From Aschersonia sp. MBC 622 (Eukaryota > Ascomycota > Sordariomycetes > Hypocreales > Clavicipitaceae), in the NCBI GenBank assembly GCA_030782805.1, contig JARJPL010000300.1, forward strand, positions 1 to 64,000: a DNA stretch of 64,000 bases. Direction: 5' to 3'. Below are positions 31,378 to 42,400 of the stretch, piece after piece. Position 1 is the stretch's first letter. Each line of letters starts with the position of its first letter. Both the position numbers and the translations under genes were made by a program. A model generated the notes under the pieces. That model had not been told where the DNA came from, did not search any database, and saw nothing but the letters and a program-made list of their open reading frames with translations.

Positions 31378-34257
31378 TTAGACAAACGCCCCAGGCCAGT
31401 CTGCATCTGCATCTGGTGTTCGCCTAGTCTTTCGGCTGTTCAAAAAAAGCTCAACCATTCGCTTACTGCCCATGGCTTGCGCATCCAATCCTCTCCCAAA
31501 CCGGCAGTCATCAAAAGACGTCGCCTCTCGTACCACTCTACTCTGCGACACGTCTTCTCCACCGCGAATGCTTCGCCGTCCAGGCGATCCTGTGGCCACT
31601 GTTCCAAATTGCCGTCTGACTGCAGCACTCAGACCGGGACTGGACTTGAGCGACGACGCTGCGCCGTAATTCATGTACGCCTTTTTGGGTCGGCTTAGAG
31701 AATCCGCAAGAGCCGACGGACTACCCTTTGGCTTTTGAGGCGTGATGCTCTTTCTGCATCTTGTCTCGTACCCCTCACTCAAGTTGAAATTGGGAAGCGA
31801 TGAAACGCTGCGTATTGCTTTGGAGTGCTGTTCAAAGTCCTCGACCTTCTTTGTCTTGCACTCTGGTGGCGCATTTTCATCGTGCGTGAGCATTCGGTGA
31901 CTATGATACACAACGTCATCTTCAATGACAATGCTCTGTGTAGCTGGTGGAGCCGTAATGTCCAATTCTTCGCTCCGGCTGCCATCAATACTTCCGTTCT
32001 CGGCATCACTTGTATCCGACGTGTTGCTGTTGGGGCCAATTTCTGCATGTTCTCGAACGTGGCCCATGGCTGACCAAGGATTCCACGTTTGCTCTTCGCC
32101 GAGAACCTTGGGCGCTTCACCGCAGTCTTCCAGTTTCGACACTTTGGCGCTAAGCCAAGTCTTCCATTCCACCGAGCTCGCAGTAGACACTTCTCGTTGA
32201 TGAGATATTTCCGACGTGTCCTTGATGATCACTTCTCGTTCCTGATTGTGCGGTGAGCTCAACATGATAGTGTCAAACTCACCCATGTCAAATGGAGACT
32301 CCGAGTTCCCCAACTTTCCCAGAGTAGCTGAGACGTCCGAGTAGACACTTTCCGCAGATGACAGGCGAATATCCCGTTCCGATCCTTCCGGACTCGATCG
32401 GCGAGTGGGAAGACTGAGCGCTGACAGCGAGCTCAAGTATCGCAGGTTGACAGGTTTGATGCTTGAGGAGCGCTCCTGTATTCTCATGCTCTTGCGCAAG
32501 GCTCTTCGGTAAGGACTTTGAGCCCGGAAAAGATAACCAGTAGGGCTTGTCCCTTCACTGTTCGTTGCACTGAAAAATGGGCCTGTTTCCAAGTCGTACT
32601 CGTTTGGTATGACTCCCTCATTGTAGTTGTGTTCTGGTTCCCCCTGCGTCACCCCATTTGAAGTTACAGCGCTAATGGTGGCATCTATACCAGCAGTAGA
32701 CTGCCCAATACCGCCTCCAAAATTGTCGTTCAATCTTTCACCGCGGAAGGATGCTTCACGGTTCTGCTGCTTCTGCATATCGTCAAGCCTCTGCACAAGA
32801 GCAGAGTAAGCACGCTCCTCATCCTCGGACGAGCGCCAACGCTCCAGAGTCGATACGGCATGTCCACCTTCGTCAATTACAGAAAGACGCTGAGGCTCCC
32901 ATTCCGCATCTAGGCTGGTGCTTACCACCGTGTGGGTACTCGAATTTGTCCAGCTGGTGACTCGTGATTTCTCCCCATCCGTCTGTTGCGGTCCGTCTCC
33001 CAGCATTTCAAGACTTCCCTGGCAAGCCTGCAAGCAGTGTTCTGATGCAACGGATCTCAATGATGGTACATATGATTTGACTCGCGACACCGAAGTCTCT
33101 CCTTGAAGTGAAAGCCTAGAGTGGTCAACGCTGCTGGGCTCCGTATTGTTAGTATTTTCGGAATCCTCCAGCTTTTTCGATCGACCAAAAATATCTTTGA
33201 GTTTGCTTCTGACACTTTTGGAAACTTTTCTGGCGGCCTTTCGGAGACCAGAGCCCTTTGACAGCGACGAGGCCTCGGAGGGAATTGTTGAAGTAATAGG
33301 CATGCTATTATTGCTACTGTTTCTCATTGATGTTTTCATGTCTGACAAGCTCATGTTTCGCTTATCCTTTGAGCGAAAAAACACCGATGGGCGATTCTTC
33401 AGTCGCAGGCTACCTCGTAGGGACATCTTGCTGGGTGATGTAGAGATGCCACTTTCGTTTTGTCGTATGGATGGGCCCCTGCTCGAGTTCAATCGCAGAA
33501 AGCTCATCGACTTTGGACTCCTCAGTGAGCTTTTTCCCGTACCAATAACGGCATGCTTGCTTGGGTCGTGGCCGTTCCAGCCACTTGACGCAGTCGCTGC
33601 AGTCTCCGAATGGCACTCTGATGACATGAATGATCCATTAAACATGGATCGTGATTTTCGTAATTTTTGTCTCCGAACCGGGTAGAATGATTGCTCAGTC
33701 TCGCATACAGTCTCTCCGTTCTTGGATTCTAAATCGAGGGAGCGGTCGAGCCAGAAGTCGTCATAAGCGTGGCCAGCCAGGGGCGAGCTCTTCGGCAGGC
33801 GGCCACCAAATGCACTCGAGTGCATGCGTCCGGATATATCTGAATGTTCTGCCCAACTTCCATTTGCACGAATAGCCACATCTCGTTTCTTCCTTGCAGT
33901 GGGGCCAGTAAACCGTACGCTTCTCTGCCGGCACAGACTGCTGTATGCTTTGCTTGTGGTAGCCTCGCTCTTATCCCCGTTGTAAGATATGATGTCCGGT
34001 CCTTTCATGAAGCTGTCGCTTCTGGCCAATCCATACGTAGAGAGTGAGCCTGGAATACCTGTAGAGCTGGATCTATCGGACTCTTCTCGTGCTTTTGTAA
34101 AAGAGACTCGTGCTGCAATATGAGCATCTCTGTGAGCCGGGTGCAGTTCGAGGTTGGCAAAGCCGCGGTTATGATGATTTATGGCCACAGAACCAGTCGA
34201 TTTTCTCCGGCGTAGTGCTCCACGATGTTCAATTCTGGAATTATTTCGTCGAAACAT
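31378..34257 (-). CDS. Large disordered Ser/Arg-rich fungal protein, unknown function
   Basis: An intronless 959-residue protein. The N terminus is basic (MFRRNNSRIEHRGALRRRKS), followed by NLELHPAHRDAHIAARVSF and the motif RQRSVRFTGPTARKK. This N-terminal block resembles an uncharacterised filamentous-ascomycete family in which RSVRFxGP is conserved. The rest is low in hydrophobics and rich in Ser, Asn, Glu and Arg. One short basic helix stands out (GLRKAARKVSKSVRSKLKDI, continuing FGRSKKL), a candidate membrane-binding or nuclear-targeting element. Many RxxS and SP sites suggest regulation by kinases. No catalytic domain or membrane helix. The unbroken frame and conserved N terminus make the gene real; the role is unknown. 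Confidence 0.75.
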   Translation of the reverse strand: MFRRNNSRIEHRGALRRRKSTGSVAINHHNRGFANLELHPAHRDAHIAARVSFTKAREESDRSSSTGIPGSLSTYGLARSDSFMKGPDIISYNGDKSEATTSKAYSSLCRQRSVRFTGPTARKKRDVAIRANGSWAEHSDISGRMHSSAFGGRLPKSSPLAGHAYDDFWLDRSLDLESKNGETVCETEQSFYPVRRQKLRKSRSMFNGSFMSSECHSETAATASSGWNGHDPSKHAVIGTGKSSLRSPKSMSFLRLNSSRGPSIRQNESGISTSPSKMSLRGSLRLKNRPSVFFRSKDKRNMSLSDMKTSMRNSSNNSMPITSTIPSEASSLSKGSGLRKAARKVSKSVRSKLKDIFGRSKKLEDSENTNNTEPSSVDHSRLSLQGETSVSRVKSYVPSLRSVASEHCLQACQGSLEMLGDGPQQTDGEKSRVTSWTNSSTHTVVSTSLDAEWEPQRLSVIDEGGHAVSTLERWRSSEDEERAYSALVQRLDDMQKQQNREASFRGERLNDNFGGGIGQSTAGIDATISAVTSNGVTQGEPEHNYNEGVIPNEYDLETGPFFSATNSEGTSPTGYLFRAQSPYRRALRKSMRIQERSSSIKPVNLRYLSSLSALSLPTRRSSPEGSERDIRLSSAESVYSDVSATLGKLGNSESPFDMGEFDTIMLSSPHNQEREVIIKDTSEISHQREVSTASSVEWKTWLSAKVSKLEDCGEAPKVLGEEQTWNPWSAMGHVREHAEIGPNSNTSDTSDAENGSIDGSRSEELDITAPPATQSIVIEDDVVYHSHRMLTHDENAPPECKTKKVEDFEQHSKAIRSVSSLPNFNLSEGYETRCRKSITPQKPKGSPSALADSLSRPKKAYMNYGAASSLKSSPGLSAAVRRQFGTVATGSPGRRSIRGGEDVSQSRVVREATSFDDCRFGRGLDAQAMGSKRMVELFLNSRKTRRTPDADADWPGAFV

Positions 34258-34831
34258 GGCGATGACTCAACACGAAATAGGATATGATGACCCGGGCGTC
34301 AAACGGGTGGCCGAAATGGAAGGGTGACATCAAACGAGCGAAAATTATTAGCCAACAATAAAAATTAGATGGTACGGCGCTTTCTTCACGAATATCACGC
34401 CTGGTGTTTTCGCGAATGAGTTTTGCAGCATTGCATTCAATGCATTGAGCATAGCACCTGAGGGTGCCCTCAACACCCGGGTGGACCAGGAAGGTGCATC
34501 CGAGTCTCGTCAGGGGAGCAACAACACTACGCGGGCAACCGATCCAAATGCAAGACAGCAGGGTCGGCAAAAACACTCATGAAAGAGGCGTACGGATAGA
34601 GAATATGAAAATGCATTTCTTCTCAACTAGTGTCCTCGTCAATCCATCTGTCTAGGGAGTCGAGAATCTCATGCAATAGAGTCAATTCAACCAAACACGA
34701 AAACTAATAGAGAAGCCCCAGATGATTTGCAGTATACATTGAAGTCATGTTAAACAGGTAAGAAAATAGCCGAGGCCACGGAGGCAATGCGATCTCGAAA
34801 TAACGTTATGTTGGTATATGATCAAAGGAGA
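34258..34831. other. Intergenic spacer between two minus-strand genes
   Basis: 574 bases: the promoter of the 959-residue protein gene and the 3' UTR of the downstream-lying protease gene. No coding signal seen. Confidence 0.45.
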
Positions 34832-36482
34832 TTACTCCAGGTGGGAGAGGAAGTCCTCGACCTCGACATCAACAATGTGCTGGATCTTCTTGGCGAACTT
34901 CTCAGCCTTGCTGCCGAAAGTCTTGGCAGACTTGGTAATCTCGCCAGAAACAACATCAATCTCGTGCTGAATCATGGTATGGACGCTCTCAGACTTGGAC
35001 GAGGTGCTCTTGGCCTCGTAGCCACCGGCCTGAACAATCTTCTTGTAGTCACTGCAGCCGGCACCGTTCCAGGCAAGAATGTTGGGAGTCTCGGAGTCGA
35101 TATCGCTCAGAGAGTTCTTGGTGCCGATGCTAATAATGTTGTCTTTGAGCTCAGCAGGGGTGATGGAGGCAACAGCGTACTCAGAGTCAGAGGCGGGCTG
35201 GAGAGACAGGTAGTAGGCGAGAAGACCGCAGATGTGGGGAGAGGCCATGGAGGTGCCAGAGATTGTGTTGATGGCATACTTGGAGCCGATCCAGGTGGAC
35301 TGGATGTTCAGACCGGGGGCAAAGATGTCAGTGCACTTGCCGTAGTTGGAGAAGTAGGCACGGCTGTCATCAATGGTGGAGGCACCGACGGTGACGGCCT
35401 TTTTGGCGGCAGCGGGAGAGTAGTTGCAGGCATCGGCGTTATCATTACCAGCAGCAACAGCAAAGTGGAGGCCCTTGGCAACGGCGGCGTCGACAGCCAT
35501 GTCGAGCAGAGTAGTCTTGCCACCACCAAGAGACATGTTGGCGACGGAGCCCTTGAAGCCCTTGCGCTTACCGTCCTTGGCCTTCTTGACCTGTTCCTCG
35601 TGGGACTTGGCAGCCCAGTCGACACCCTTGATCACATCCGACATGGAGCCCGAGCCGTTAGAGCGGAGCACCTTGACGGCGTAAACGTTGGCCTTCTTGG
35701 CAACACCGTACTTCTTGCCGGCGATGGTGCCGGAGCAGTGAGTGCCGTGACCGTTGCCATCCTCATCGGCATCGCCGTCGGGGGCAGTGTAACCCCACTT
35801 GGCGCGGCCCTCGAAATCGACGTGGGCAATGTTGGTGCCAGTGTCAATAACGTAGGCATCAACACCCTCACCACCCTCTTCAGCGTAGAGATACTTGTTA
35901 AAGGTACCAAATCCAAGAGTCTCGCGATGGGAGATTCGGGCAAGACCCCAAGGAGCCTGCTTCTCCGTCTCGGGTTTGCAAGTGTCCTCGGTAACAGTCT
36001 CCTTGGTGATGATGGGGACCATGGTGTGTACAATGGAGTCACGCTCGATGGCCTCGACCTAGTCGACATGTTAAATGACGAAGCGTGGCAAAAACAGAGG
36101 TAATACGTACGTCAGGGTGGTTGCGGATCTGCTCAATGACGGCGTCGTCAAAGCGGCCAGCATAACCGCGGAAGCCAGAGCCGAGATCAAAGGTGTGCTT
36201 CACGCCATCAAATGCATCTTCGACTGAGTCAAAGAGGCCTCGCTTGCGAAGCTCGAGGCGCTGCTGCTTGCCATCGTTATGGATGTCCGAGACCCAGGAG
36301 TGGTGAGTCTTGGCCTTCGGCTCATCGACATGCTCCTTGAACTTGATAATGTAGGCACCGGGAATGGTGTTGGAGTGGGTGGCATCGAGGATCGGGGCCG
36401 AATCGTGATGGATGGTGCCAATCTTGAAGGACGAGGCCTGGGCGATGGCGGCCACTGAGAGGGCGGCGACAACGGACTTCAT
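34832..36482 (-). CDS. prb1: Vacuolar subtilisin-like serine protease (cerevisin/PrB type)
   Basis: Two exons, 36111-36482 and 34832-36058, with a 52-bp intron at 36059-36110 (GTACGT donor, CGACTAG acceptor). Product 532 residues. MKSVVAALSVAAIAQAS is a signal peptide. An inhibitor-I9 propeptide follows (AYIIKFKEHVDEPKAKTHHS to RNHPDVEAIERD). The S8 peptidase domain carries the triad Asp196 (AYVIDTG), His228 (DGNGHGTHCSG) and Ser394 (SGTSMASPHICG), with oxyanion Asn329 (AAGND). The C-terminal extension ending VEVEDFLSHLE is typical of the vacuolar PrB/PepC group and absent from secreted proteinase K types. Role: general vacuolar endopeptidase in autophagy and nitrogen-starvation turnover and in zymogen activation. 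Orthologues in other moulds are known IgE-binding allergens. The family call is firm. Confidence 0.95.
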
Positions 36483-39425
36483 GGCGAAGGGTGCGCTAAG
36501 CAGTGCGGAAGAGTGGGTGACGCGGACCGGCCTGCGGTGGAAGTTTGGTGAGGAGCAGGAGAATCAAGAATAAGAGCGATGAGGAGATAAAGGATTCTGG
36601 GTACGGAAAAGAAACCAGCAAGAGGAAGAGCAGATTTGGAAGATGATGAAGGAAGAAGGATGCGTTGAGAGAGGAATGAGGAAGAAGCGGAGGAAGATGA
36701 CGAGCGCGGTGCTCCGAGGGTGTTGATAAGGGCGGAGCCAGGTGCTTGGGTCTGGGGTGGGTGGTACCTACGTTTTAATGATAATTTGGTGCGATAGCAA
36801 AGTATCCTGAGCAAGTTGGGTGGCCAGGCAGCGCTGTGGCCTGGAACGAGTGACGCATCCTCCACTGCGCTGTACCTTAGCTTTTGAGGCGGCTTGTGGC
36901 AGGTACCTACCTAGTTGGGGTCGATGCGGGTCTCTTTAGCGCCTGGAATGAGAGGCTACAAGGGCTCCCCCGCACCTTGTCTGCTTGTCACGGTCGGGTC
37001 TGCCGTTCCTGGGGCGATGCAATAGCGGCATGGCGCAGTATCTGCTACTTTGCAGATGTGTGACATTTCCTAGTCGCAAGCCTGTCCAAACTACTTATCT
37101 CAGCCGCATGTACGCACACTGACCTGCTAGCTTGTTTGGCTCGTCACCTGGCCACACAGCACAGTGAGACAGGCCTGGAGCAGGCACCCAGCTGTGCCGC
37201 CGCTTTAGGGCGGCATCCGGGAGTGATACCCGCAGACCTTCAGCCATCACACAATCCTAAAGACAATGCAATGAGGATTTGCTAGAGGTACGAGAATACA
37301 ATCAGAGATTAGAGTACAGACGACATGCACTAAAAATCCAAAAAGTTAAATGTTATTCGAGAAAAATTGTCAAAAGAAAGGCAACGCCATGTCAACGCCA
37401 CCCGACGCCAATGCTCACATTCACTTTGGCGGCGGAGCTGACGCAGCTGGTTCCGGGTGGTGTGGTGGCAATTTGCTTGTTCCTGAAACTCTGAGTGTCC
37501 GGCATCGCCTCATGCCCAAAAGGTATGCCCCTGGGGCCCGTCTAACTCATGGCTTCCCATTAATCTTCACCAGTCGTTGTCGGGCTCGATTTATGCTTTT
37601 TTTTTTCTCCGTTTTTGCCGCATTACCACAGTCATCCAGCCAACGACACCAGATCTGCACGACATGCCGTTTTGGCCCCAAGTTGCACGGCCCTTTATGG
37701 CGGCGAGGCGCTAGTCGAAAAGCAGCCTGGCACCCTGCAGTGACGACACAGACACCTTGTTGGTCAGTATCAGTCAGGACTCAGTCGCAAACACAGCTCA
37801 CCCCTTATCATCGTTTGCTCGACAGTCTGGCATTGATCATCTTGTCCTCTTCACTGCTAATACCAGTCTTTTGCCTTGCTTCTTCTATTTGTATGTTTCC
37901 CACTGCTACTCACTATGTTACATCCCGATGAAACTGCCAGCCGATCCCCAGTTTTCACATCTCACCTGACGGCCTCACAGATAGTCATAGGCTCCCGGCT
38001 GACTGGGCACGTGCCTCTCCAGCACCCTCATCGCCCTTCCGTGGTTGCACGCTACTGAATTGACCGTGAAGCTGCCGTGGAGTGATTACTACCTATCGAC
38101 TTGCGCAGCGATCATCTTTTTGATTCGCATTTCGTTGCTTCTTTCCTAGCCTCGTCATTTGTCGTATCATGGACATGGCCGAGGGCGGCGACCGGAGTCA
38201 CCTGCAGCTGCAGCTCCGCACCGACACAACATGCAAGAACGGTCAAGTTAAAATGACATAATCCCGCCCACCAGCCAACCCACCGCTATTTGCTCTCAAG
38301 CGGCGAGCTATCTGTTATCTGTATATCTGCACATATGCACATCTGCACCTCTGCATATATGTATCAGATATCCGTAGCATTGCTACAGTCATCATCGTGC
38401 GAGATGATGCCTACCTAACGAACAGAAGAACGGACACGGAGCCATGTTACCTCTTGACTGGCTCAACTTTTGGCTGTATGTAGCTAGTCATAGGTCTTCT
38501 CCTGCTAATTATCGAGCCACGTAAACTCATCCAGCCCGACTGCATCGGCGGTCGACTGCTAGCGCTCCCGTCCACGCAGGCGTGCATCAAGACAGGTTGA
38601 CAGGCCCACCATAGCTCGCAACAGCTCCCTATTTGTTTCCTACCTATGGCGTAGAGGCATTGCCTCGCGTTCCTCGCCACAAAATAAAAAATACTGTCAT
38701 AAAGACAAAGTCGCTGCGGTAAACCCAGGCTCACTCTCTCGTATCTCTGCCGCACAGCCACTCAGTTGTTCTGCCACCATAACAGCGGATTGCGAGGCTT
38801 CCGCGGGTTCCAAGAGTACTGGTATATCGACACCACAGTTACCCTAGACACTCTTGATCTCGAGCAAACACCGACTGCAAAGGCCCTCTGTAGACGAGCT
38901 CCCAGAACATCATGACACACTTGCGTCTTCTTTTCTGTCGACCCTCGAACCGTTTCATGCTCAACATCTGCCTGCGCCCAGCCTCACTGTGGACTTGCCG
39001 CCTGGCGCAGCTGACAGGCGAACGAATACGGGCCAATCGCTGCAACGAGACTACGTCAAGTAGCTCCATCTCTCTTGACTCTTGCACAACAACAATTGGT
39101 AGCTCTAAAGGCTAGACTAAGCGCTCGTATCCCTCATTCAAAACCCGTTCAACGCTGTCATTTACTTCGTTATCCACATCGGGTTGCGCCTATTCGACAA
39201 TTTGAAAATCCTTCCGGCGTTGCGCACTCTGCAATCTGTATTCAACGTATTAAAAGAACTCAGATGTGCCCCGCGCCGCTAAGCTAACGCGACGACGGCT
39301 TTCCCAACCCTCCCACCCGCAGCATCTCCATGCAGCCCTCGTCAACGCACTTCCTAGGCCCGTGAGGGGGTCATGGGAATTCTACCTTGGGATGCACTGA
39401 GATAGAGCTGCAGTCTCCCGCCATC
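36483..39425. other. 2.9-kb intergenic region
   Basis: Between prb1 (-) and the BEACH gene (+). The first 400 bases upstream of prb1 are likely leader and promoter. The longest frame, 37350-37931 (+), lacks resemblance to any family and changes composition along its length. A degenerate ATCTGCACAT/ATCTGTAT repeat occupies about 38310-38372. Nothing else could be assigned. Confidence 0.45.
38310..38372. repeat. Degenerate ATCTG-based tandem repeat
   Basis: Successive imperfect units around ATCTGT, ATCTGC, ATATGC and CTCTGC, each followed by ACAT or similar, in the intergenic region upstream of the BEACH gene. Confidence 0.6.
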
Positions 39426-42400
39426 ATGTCGACCACTACCAGACGATATCGCTCCTCGACCTCCGCCTCCACACCGGCAGCCGCCAACCAGAAGTCAATC
39501 CAAGTTCTGCAAGCTCTTCTCCAAGGCCTGTCCAGCCAGACCAATGTCTCTACAGACAGTGCATACCCCGAGATACTGCAGCTCACCAACGGCCTCAGAG
39601 CTGTCGCACAACAAATATCTGGGCCCAATATACCTTCGCAGCAGGATGCCTTCCGGCATGCCGGCGGCTTCGAGGCCGTTTTCAATGTCCTGCGAAGCTT
39701 CTCCGGATTTTACGATCCCGACAAACGATCCAACAAGGAAATGACGTCGCTCTTCCAATTGCTGGCTGCCACGCTCGATGTCTTTGCCGCCGCCATGAAT
39801 AGCCACTCTGGCAATAAGCGCTTCTTCAAGTTCCGTGTCGAAGGCGGCGGATGGGAGGCTCTCGAGCAGGCCATTGCCAGCATTGGTCTGGGCGGCGTTG
39901 AGCCCAATCCCTGGGTTAGCTGCCACGTCTTTGGCAAGCTTTTTGCCTTTTCTCTCGGAGACGATGCTATCGATCTCCTTTTCCAGTCCATTGCTGAAAC
40001 ACTGCGCCATGATAACGAACGATCCGCGGACAACACCGACGAGGCGGAACAGGATGACCAGTGGGATCTTGTCCTCGCCAAATCTATGGAGTCGATTGGA
40101 CCCAAGGTTCGCGAATTGGTGCAAAACACGACTCGAGTTCAATACCCAGAAATGCTTCGTGCTATTGTCAGCTTTTGGTCGTCTCTTCCCCGTGATAACG
40201 ATGCCGCCGCCACGCCAGCCTCTCTCTTGGTCCTTGAAACCATTCTCCGTGCTGCCGAGGTGCTGACGTACAACTGTGCCGCTATTCACTCCACTGGCGT
40301 CATGTCCCAGTTTCTGCGTGTCGCCTTCTCTCCAAACACGCCCTTGTCCGCTGCCGAACGTAAAAAGATAATGGCCATTTGCCGTCGGCTCATGTTCTTT
40401 GGTGTCGATAAGCCTGCTGACACACAATTCCTCCTCTCTGTGCCCGGCTCGGAAGCCTCCGAATTCTGTCTTGAAATGATGGGCAGATACCACGGCCCTG
40501 CATTTTTCAACTTTGATCTCTCACTGTACGGCCATTCGTCTCTCGAGCTTCCAAGTCTTGGTCGTTCGTTCCCACCACAATCTTCTGCTGGATACACCTT
40601 CACAGCCTGGATATACATCGACCATTTTGATCCGTCCACCCACACGACTCTATTTGGCGCCTTTGACGTTTCTCAGACGTGCTTCGTCCTCATGTATCTC
40701 GAGAGGGACACGCACAATTTCATCTTGCAGACGTCAGTATTCTCCAATAAGCCTAGTATCCGCTTCAAATCCACCGAATTTCGAGAGAAGCAATGGTATC
40801 ACATAGGCATTGTCCATAAGAGACCAAGGACCATGACAGCGAGCCGCGCCGCCTTGTACGTCAATGGCGAATTCTGCGAGCAGATGCGATGCAACTATCC
40901 TCTGACTCCGCCGCTATCCAATAATAGCAACGAAAGTTTTGCATCCTTCAACTCTGGTCAGAACAAAACCAATCCTGTCCAAGCTTTTATAGGTACGCCA
41001 AGGGAGCTATCTGGTCAACTCGGGACGGGCCTCGTATCTTCGCGATGGTCGTTGGCGTCTGCACATCTATTCGAAGACATAATTGGCGACGATTTCCTGG
41101 CTGTTCATTATGGTCTCGGTCCTCACTATCACGGGAATTTTCAAGACACACTGGGCGGGTTTCAAACCTACGAGGCATCCGCTCAGCTGGGTCTTCGAAA
41201 TGAGATTGCGCATCCTGGCAAGGACGAAAGTTCCGACATCCTGAGAGCGGTTCGAGACAAGGCGAGTGTGATACTGCCAGAATCAAAGGTTTTGCTCAGC
41301 ATTCTTCCCTCTGCAACGCTTCCAGAAAATGTTCAGTTCCTTGATACGGGTCTCTTGCGCTCCCTCCCGCGTTCCGCTTCACGTGCGCTGTTCATTGCTT
41401 CAAACAAAGATGGGGCACCTCTAGCCATCAACTCCGCTGTCCCCAACATTGCTGATGCCCTCTTCAAGCCTCAAGGTATCGCATCATTCCGAGGCAGTCC
41501 GACCATCGCACTACCGTCGTACCTGGACGAAAACCTTTGGCGTCTTGCTGGGTTCACCTCGCTGGCGTTGAAGCTACTAGAAAGGGCCATGTCAGTTGAA
41601 GAAACCATTCGCACCCTTGAGATCATGTTCCACTGTATTCGAACGAGCTGGAGGAACAGTGAAGCTATGGAACGTGACAACGGCTACAGTATTCTGGCCA
41701 TGCTCCTTCGGTACAAGATGGGATTTGTGAACGGACTGGCTACTGAGTTCTTCGCCATCAAGCTGCACCTTTCCACCGAGGAACGCGACAGTCTAGCTTT
41801 CAGAGTCTTGAGCCTGGTACTCGGGTTCGTCGGCTATAATCACGAGAACCCCCTGGATTCACTGATTGTCAACCCACTTGCCTATCGCATCTTGCTGATT
41901 GACCTGGACCTCTGGCGGAAATCGGCCCCTCGCATCCAAGAACTATACTACAAACAATTTGTCACCTTTGCTGTCAATAGCAAGCATCATGAATTTAATA
42001 GCAGGAGACTAATTCGGATGCGCATTGTCAAACGGCTTCTTGATGCAATGAAAGGTGAAGCTATACCGGAAGAGGTCTTGCCGCACTTCATGCAAACGTT
42101 TGAAGTGTTGGTGAAATCAAACCTCAGCCCCGAAGCTATGCGATCACTATCGCTCTTCATCACATACGCCTTCCACGTCCCAAGTTCGTCAATGTCTAGG
42201 TCCTCGCGACCGCTTTCCTCGCTTTCCCAGCCAGCAACACCAAACTTGATGAGGAGGCAAACTGGTGATGGTAGCGGTGCAAGCAGTCCGCTGCCAGGGG
42301 TGAAATATCTCACCAAGAAACAACTCGGTGCACGGGTGCTCAGTATTTATTCACATATACTGTGCGAAAAAGGAAATTTCAACTACATTCGCAAGTTTGC

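Noticed and set aside
34787..36103. 438-codon frame opposite the subtilase gene
   Set aside because: Antisense shadow; the minus strand encodes a complete catalytic triad and family motifs.
37350..37931. 193-codon plus-strand frame upstream of the BEACH gene
   Set aside because: Composition shifts along the frame, there is no conserved motif, and no intron joins it to anything.
39387..39425. Upstream extension of the BEACH protein (13 codons)
   Set aside because: The extension starts at TTG, not ATG; the first in-frame ATG is at 39426.
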